A stretch of DNA of 5,819 bases, taken from Candidatus Woesearchaeota archaeon. Lineage in GTDB: Archaea > Nanobdellota > Nanobdellia > Woesearchaeales > UBA11576. Below, one piece after another: positions 4,464 through 5,819 of the stretch. The notes below the pieces were generated by a model that saw nothing but the letters and a program-made list of their open reading frames with translations, was not told the DNA's origin and ran no database searches. A program made the translations under genes and the position numbers. Location: positions 1 through 5,819 of the forward strand of contig JACRKM010000148.1 in NCBI GenBank assembly GCA_016219765.1, in the 5' to 3' direction. How positions within the stretch are numbered: the stretch's first letter is position 1; the number at the start of each line of letters is the position of its first letter.

Positions 4464-5678
4464 ATGGGGGTATCTGCGACGGGAAGCACTCCTGATGCAC
4501 GAAAGAAAATTCAAGATGAATCGCTGCAATTGCATGTGAATACGAGAGGCAAAGTGAGCATCCAAAGCAAGATGCCGCTCGCGAATAAACACGATCTCTC
4601 GCTTGCGTACACTCCCGGTGTGGCAGAGCCGTGCAGGATGATCGCAAAGAACAAGGATGATGTCTATAAATATACCTTCAAAGGCAACAGCGTTGCTGTT
4701 GTCAGCGACGGCAGCGCAGTTCTTGGCCTTGGGAACATAGGTCCTGAAGCGGGGCTGCCGGTCATGGAAGGCAAAGCCGTTCTTTTCAAAGAATTCGCTG
4801 ATATAGATGCCTTCCCTATCTGTCTTGCAACGCAGGACTCTGATGAGATAGTCGCCGCTGTAAAGGCGATCGCGCCAACGTTTGGCGGCATTAATCTTGA
4901 AGACATTGCAGCTCCACGCTGCTTTGAAATCGAGGAGCGGCTCAAGCGTGAGCTTGACATTCCTGTATTTCATGATGATCAGCACGGCACAGCGATAGTT
5001 GTGCTTGCGGCATTGTCAAATGCGCTAAAGGTTGTCAAGAAGCCGATTGGAGATGTGAAGATGGTGATGAGCGGTGCCGGTGCTGCAGGCATTGCGACGA
5101 TGCGCATGTTGCTTTCTGCAGGCGCCAAGAATATTATTCTATGCGACAAGCAAGGCATCATCTACAAAGGAAGAAAGGAAAACATGAATGAAGCGAAGCA
5201 TGATGCAGCCAGGCGCACGAACAGCGCAATGCTGAAGGGAGATCTTGGCGCCGCGCTGCGTGGGGCTGATGTCTTCATCGGGATGTCTGGCGCGAACTTG
5301 CTCACCGCTGAAATGGTCAAGACCATGAACAAAGATGCGATCGTGTTCGCGATGGCAAACCCTGACCCGGAGATACTTCCTGGCGACGCAAAAGCAGGAG
5401 GCGCTAAGGTCATTGCGACTGGAAGAAGCGATTTCCCGAATCAAGTTAATAATGTCCTTGCATTTCCCGGAGTGTTTCGTGGCGCGCTTGACGTCCGTGC
5501 ATCGCAGATCAATGAAGAGATGAAGATGGCGGCAGTGCAGGCCCTGGCAGCGTGCGTGAAGAATCCGACTGCTGAATTGATTATTCCAGATCCTTTCGAT
5601 AAGAGCGTTGCGCAAAAGGTCTCAAAAGCGGTCAAAGAAGCTGCTGTGAAGAGCGGCGTTGCGCGAGCTAAATTATAA
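4464..5678 (+). CDS. malic enzyme (NAD(P)-dependent, decarboxylating), complete
   Basis: The 404-residue protein converts malate to pyruvate and CO2 with reduction of NAD(P)+, linking C4 acids to central metabolism in the cytoplasm. The length fits the short prokaryotic form. Motifs in order are YTPGVAEPC (49-57, with the catalytic tyrosine), [20 protein letters not shown] (79-98) and MEGKAVLFK (101-109, with the catalytic lysine K104). Then come GGINLEDI (141-148; E147 and D148 bind the metal) and FHDDQHGTA (169-177, with a further metal-binding aspartate). The Rossmann turn is SGAGAAGIA (203-211), followed by [14 protein letters not shown]. Late motifs are [17 protein letters not shown] and [18 protein letters not shown]. 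An aspartate (D228) at the end of the second Rossmann strand leans toward NAD use, though this is inference. No phosphotransacetylase domain is attached, unlike bacterial MaeB. All key residues are present. The start is set by GAGGTGA 4 nt upstream, and a probable thioredoxin gene follows 63 bp after the stop. Confidence 0.95.
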   Translation: MGVSATGSTPDARKKIQDESLQLHVNTRGKVSIQSKMPLANKHDLSLAYTPGVAEPCRMIAKNKDDVYKYTFKGNSVAVVSDGSAVLGLGNIGPEAGLPVMEGKAVLFKEFADIDAFPICLATQDSDEIVAAVKAIAPTFGGINLEDIAAPRCFEIEERLKRELDIPVFHDDQHGTAIVVLAALSNALKVVKKPIGDVKMVMSGAGAAGIATMRMLLSAGAKNIILCDKQGIIYKGRKENMNEAKHDAARRTNSAMLKGDLGAALRGADVFIGMSGANLLTAEMVKTMNKDAIVFAMANPDPEILPGDAKAGGAKVIATGRSDFPNQVNNVLAFPGVFRGALDVRASQINEEMKMAAVQALAACVKNPTAELIIPDPFDKSVAQKVSKAVKEAAVKSGVARAKL

Positions 5679-5680
5679 AA
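5673..5680 (+). promoter_or_regulatory. TATA-like box upstream of the thioredoxin gene
   Basis: TTATAAAA overlaps the stop codon of the malic enzyme, about 62 bp before the ATG at 5742. It predicts a transcription start near 5702 and a ~40-nt leader. It is followed directly by GGAG, so it could instead be just AT-rich sequence at the end of the gene. Confidence 0.35.
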
Positions 5681-5730
5681 GGAGCGTGCACTTGCTTCTT
5701 GTTGAAGCCAAATTGTTGAACCAAAAAAGC

Positions 5731-5737
5731 GGGGTGT
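5731..5737 (+). promoter_or_regulatory. probable ribosome binding site of the thioredoxin gene
   Basis: GGGGTGT lies 4 nt before ATG 5742 and partly matches the archaeal GAGGTGA consensus. Its spacing is the same as in the malic enzyme gene. Confidence 0.4.
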
Positions 5738-5741
5738 CCCT

Positions 5742-5819
5742 ATGGCGGATGTTGTAGTTACAATAACTGATAAGAATTACGTCAAGGAAGTGAAGCAGAG
5801 CAAGCTTCCTGTTGTCGTC
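5742..5819 (+). CDS. probable thioredoxin, 3' partial (first 26 residues)
   Basis: The 26 visible codons read MADVVVTITDKNYVKEVKQS followed by KLPVVV at the window edge. The order 'V-x-x-I-T-D-x-N-(F/Y)-x-x-x-V-x-x-S-x-x-P-V-V-V' is the classic thioredoxin N-terminus, where the next residues are normally D-F-W-A-x-W-C-x-x-C. The redox-active cysteines are outside the window, so activity cannot be confirmed. Thioredoxins reduce disulfides in cytoplasmic proteins. The ATG is chosen because a stop lies upstream in frame at 5703-5705, with no other start codon between, and a GGGGTGT site precedes it. It lies in the same direction as the malic enzyme, perhaps partly co-transcribed. Confidence 0.75.
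   Translation, partial: MADVVVTITDKNYVKEVKQSKLPVVV

Noticed and set aside
4413..4985. 190-codon minus-strand ORF over the malic enzyme
   Set aside because: It overlaps an unmistakable, complete malic enzyme on the other strand and has no motifs of its own.
5686..5757. Short ORF from GTG/TTG after AAAGGAG, ending inside the thioredoxin start
   Set aside because: It is only ~21-23 codons, has no family resemblance, and its GGAG is explained equally well by purine-rich sequence after a TATA-like box. The thioredoxin ATG is clearly supported by its protein sequence.

Overview
The window looks archaeal, probably from a small uncultivated (perhaps DPANN-type) genome. Signs seen directly are AT-rich TATA-like boxes about 24-30 bp before starts (for example upstream of the minus-strand gene starting at 2958), a GAGGTGA ribosome binding site before the malic enzyme, and an archaeal/eukaryotic-style single OB-fold protein. 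The lineage is inference only.

Layout. (1) 1-1680, plus strand and visibly AT-richer than the rest, holds the 3' part of an AlbA_2 / GHKL-ATPase / winged-helix regulator-like protein. It is followed 3 bp later by a RusA-family Holliday-junction nuclease whose frame is cut by a TGA at 1470-1472. This block looks like transferred or mobile-element-derived DNA. (2) 1706-1915, minus strand, holds a protein-like frame without any start codon, apparently the 3' remnant of a lost gene. (3) 1888-2958, minus strand, is a diacylglycerol-kinase-family protein with a probable leaderless promoter. (4) 2959-3076 is an intergenic stretch with a structured GC-rich element that could be a dispersed repeat or transposon end. 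(5) 3077-3722, plus strand, is a membrane-anchored unknown protein. Its two-helix N-terminus and its C-terminal domain lie in different frames, and removing one T at 3216-3220 would join them. (6) 3723-3933 has a hairpin, a T9 tract and a promoter. (7) 3934-4410 is a single OB-fold, SSB-like protein with an acidic N-terminal extension. (8) 4464-5678 is a complete malic enzyme. (9) 5742 to the end is the start of a probable thioredoxin.

The right half (SSB-like protein, malic enzyme, thioredoxin) reads as ordinary housekeeping genes, each with its own promoter-like box. The left half is accessory. The points of most interest are the TGA-split nuclease, the frame-split membrane protein, the start-less fragment with a repeated V-x-x-H-[WY]-R motif, and the structured intergenic element. 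I did not find a clear new multi-gene system in the window.
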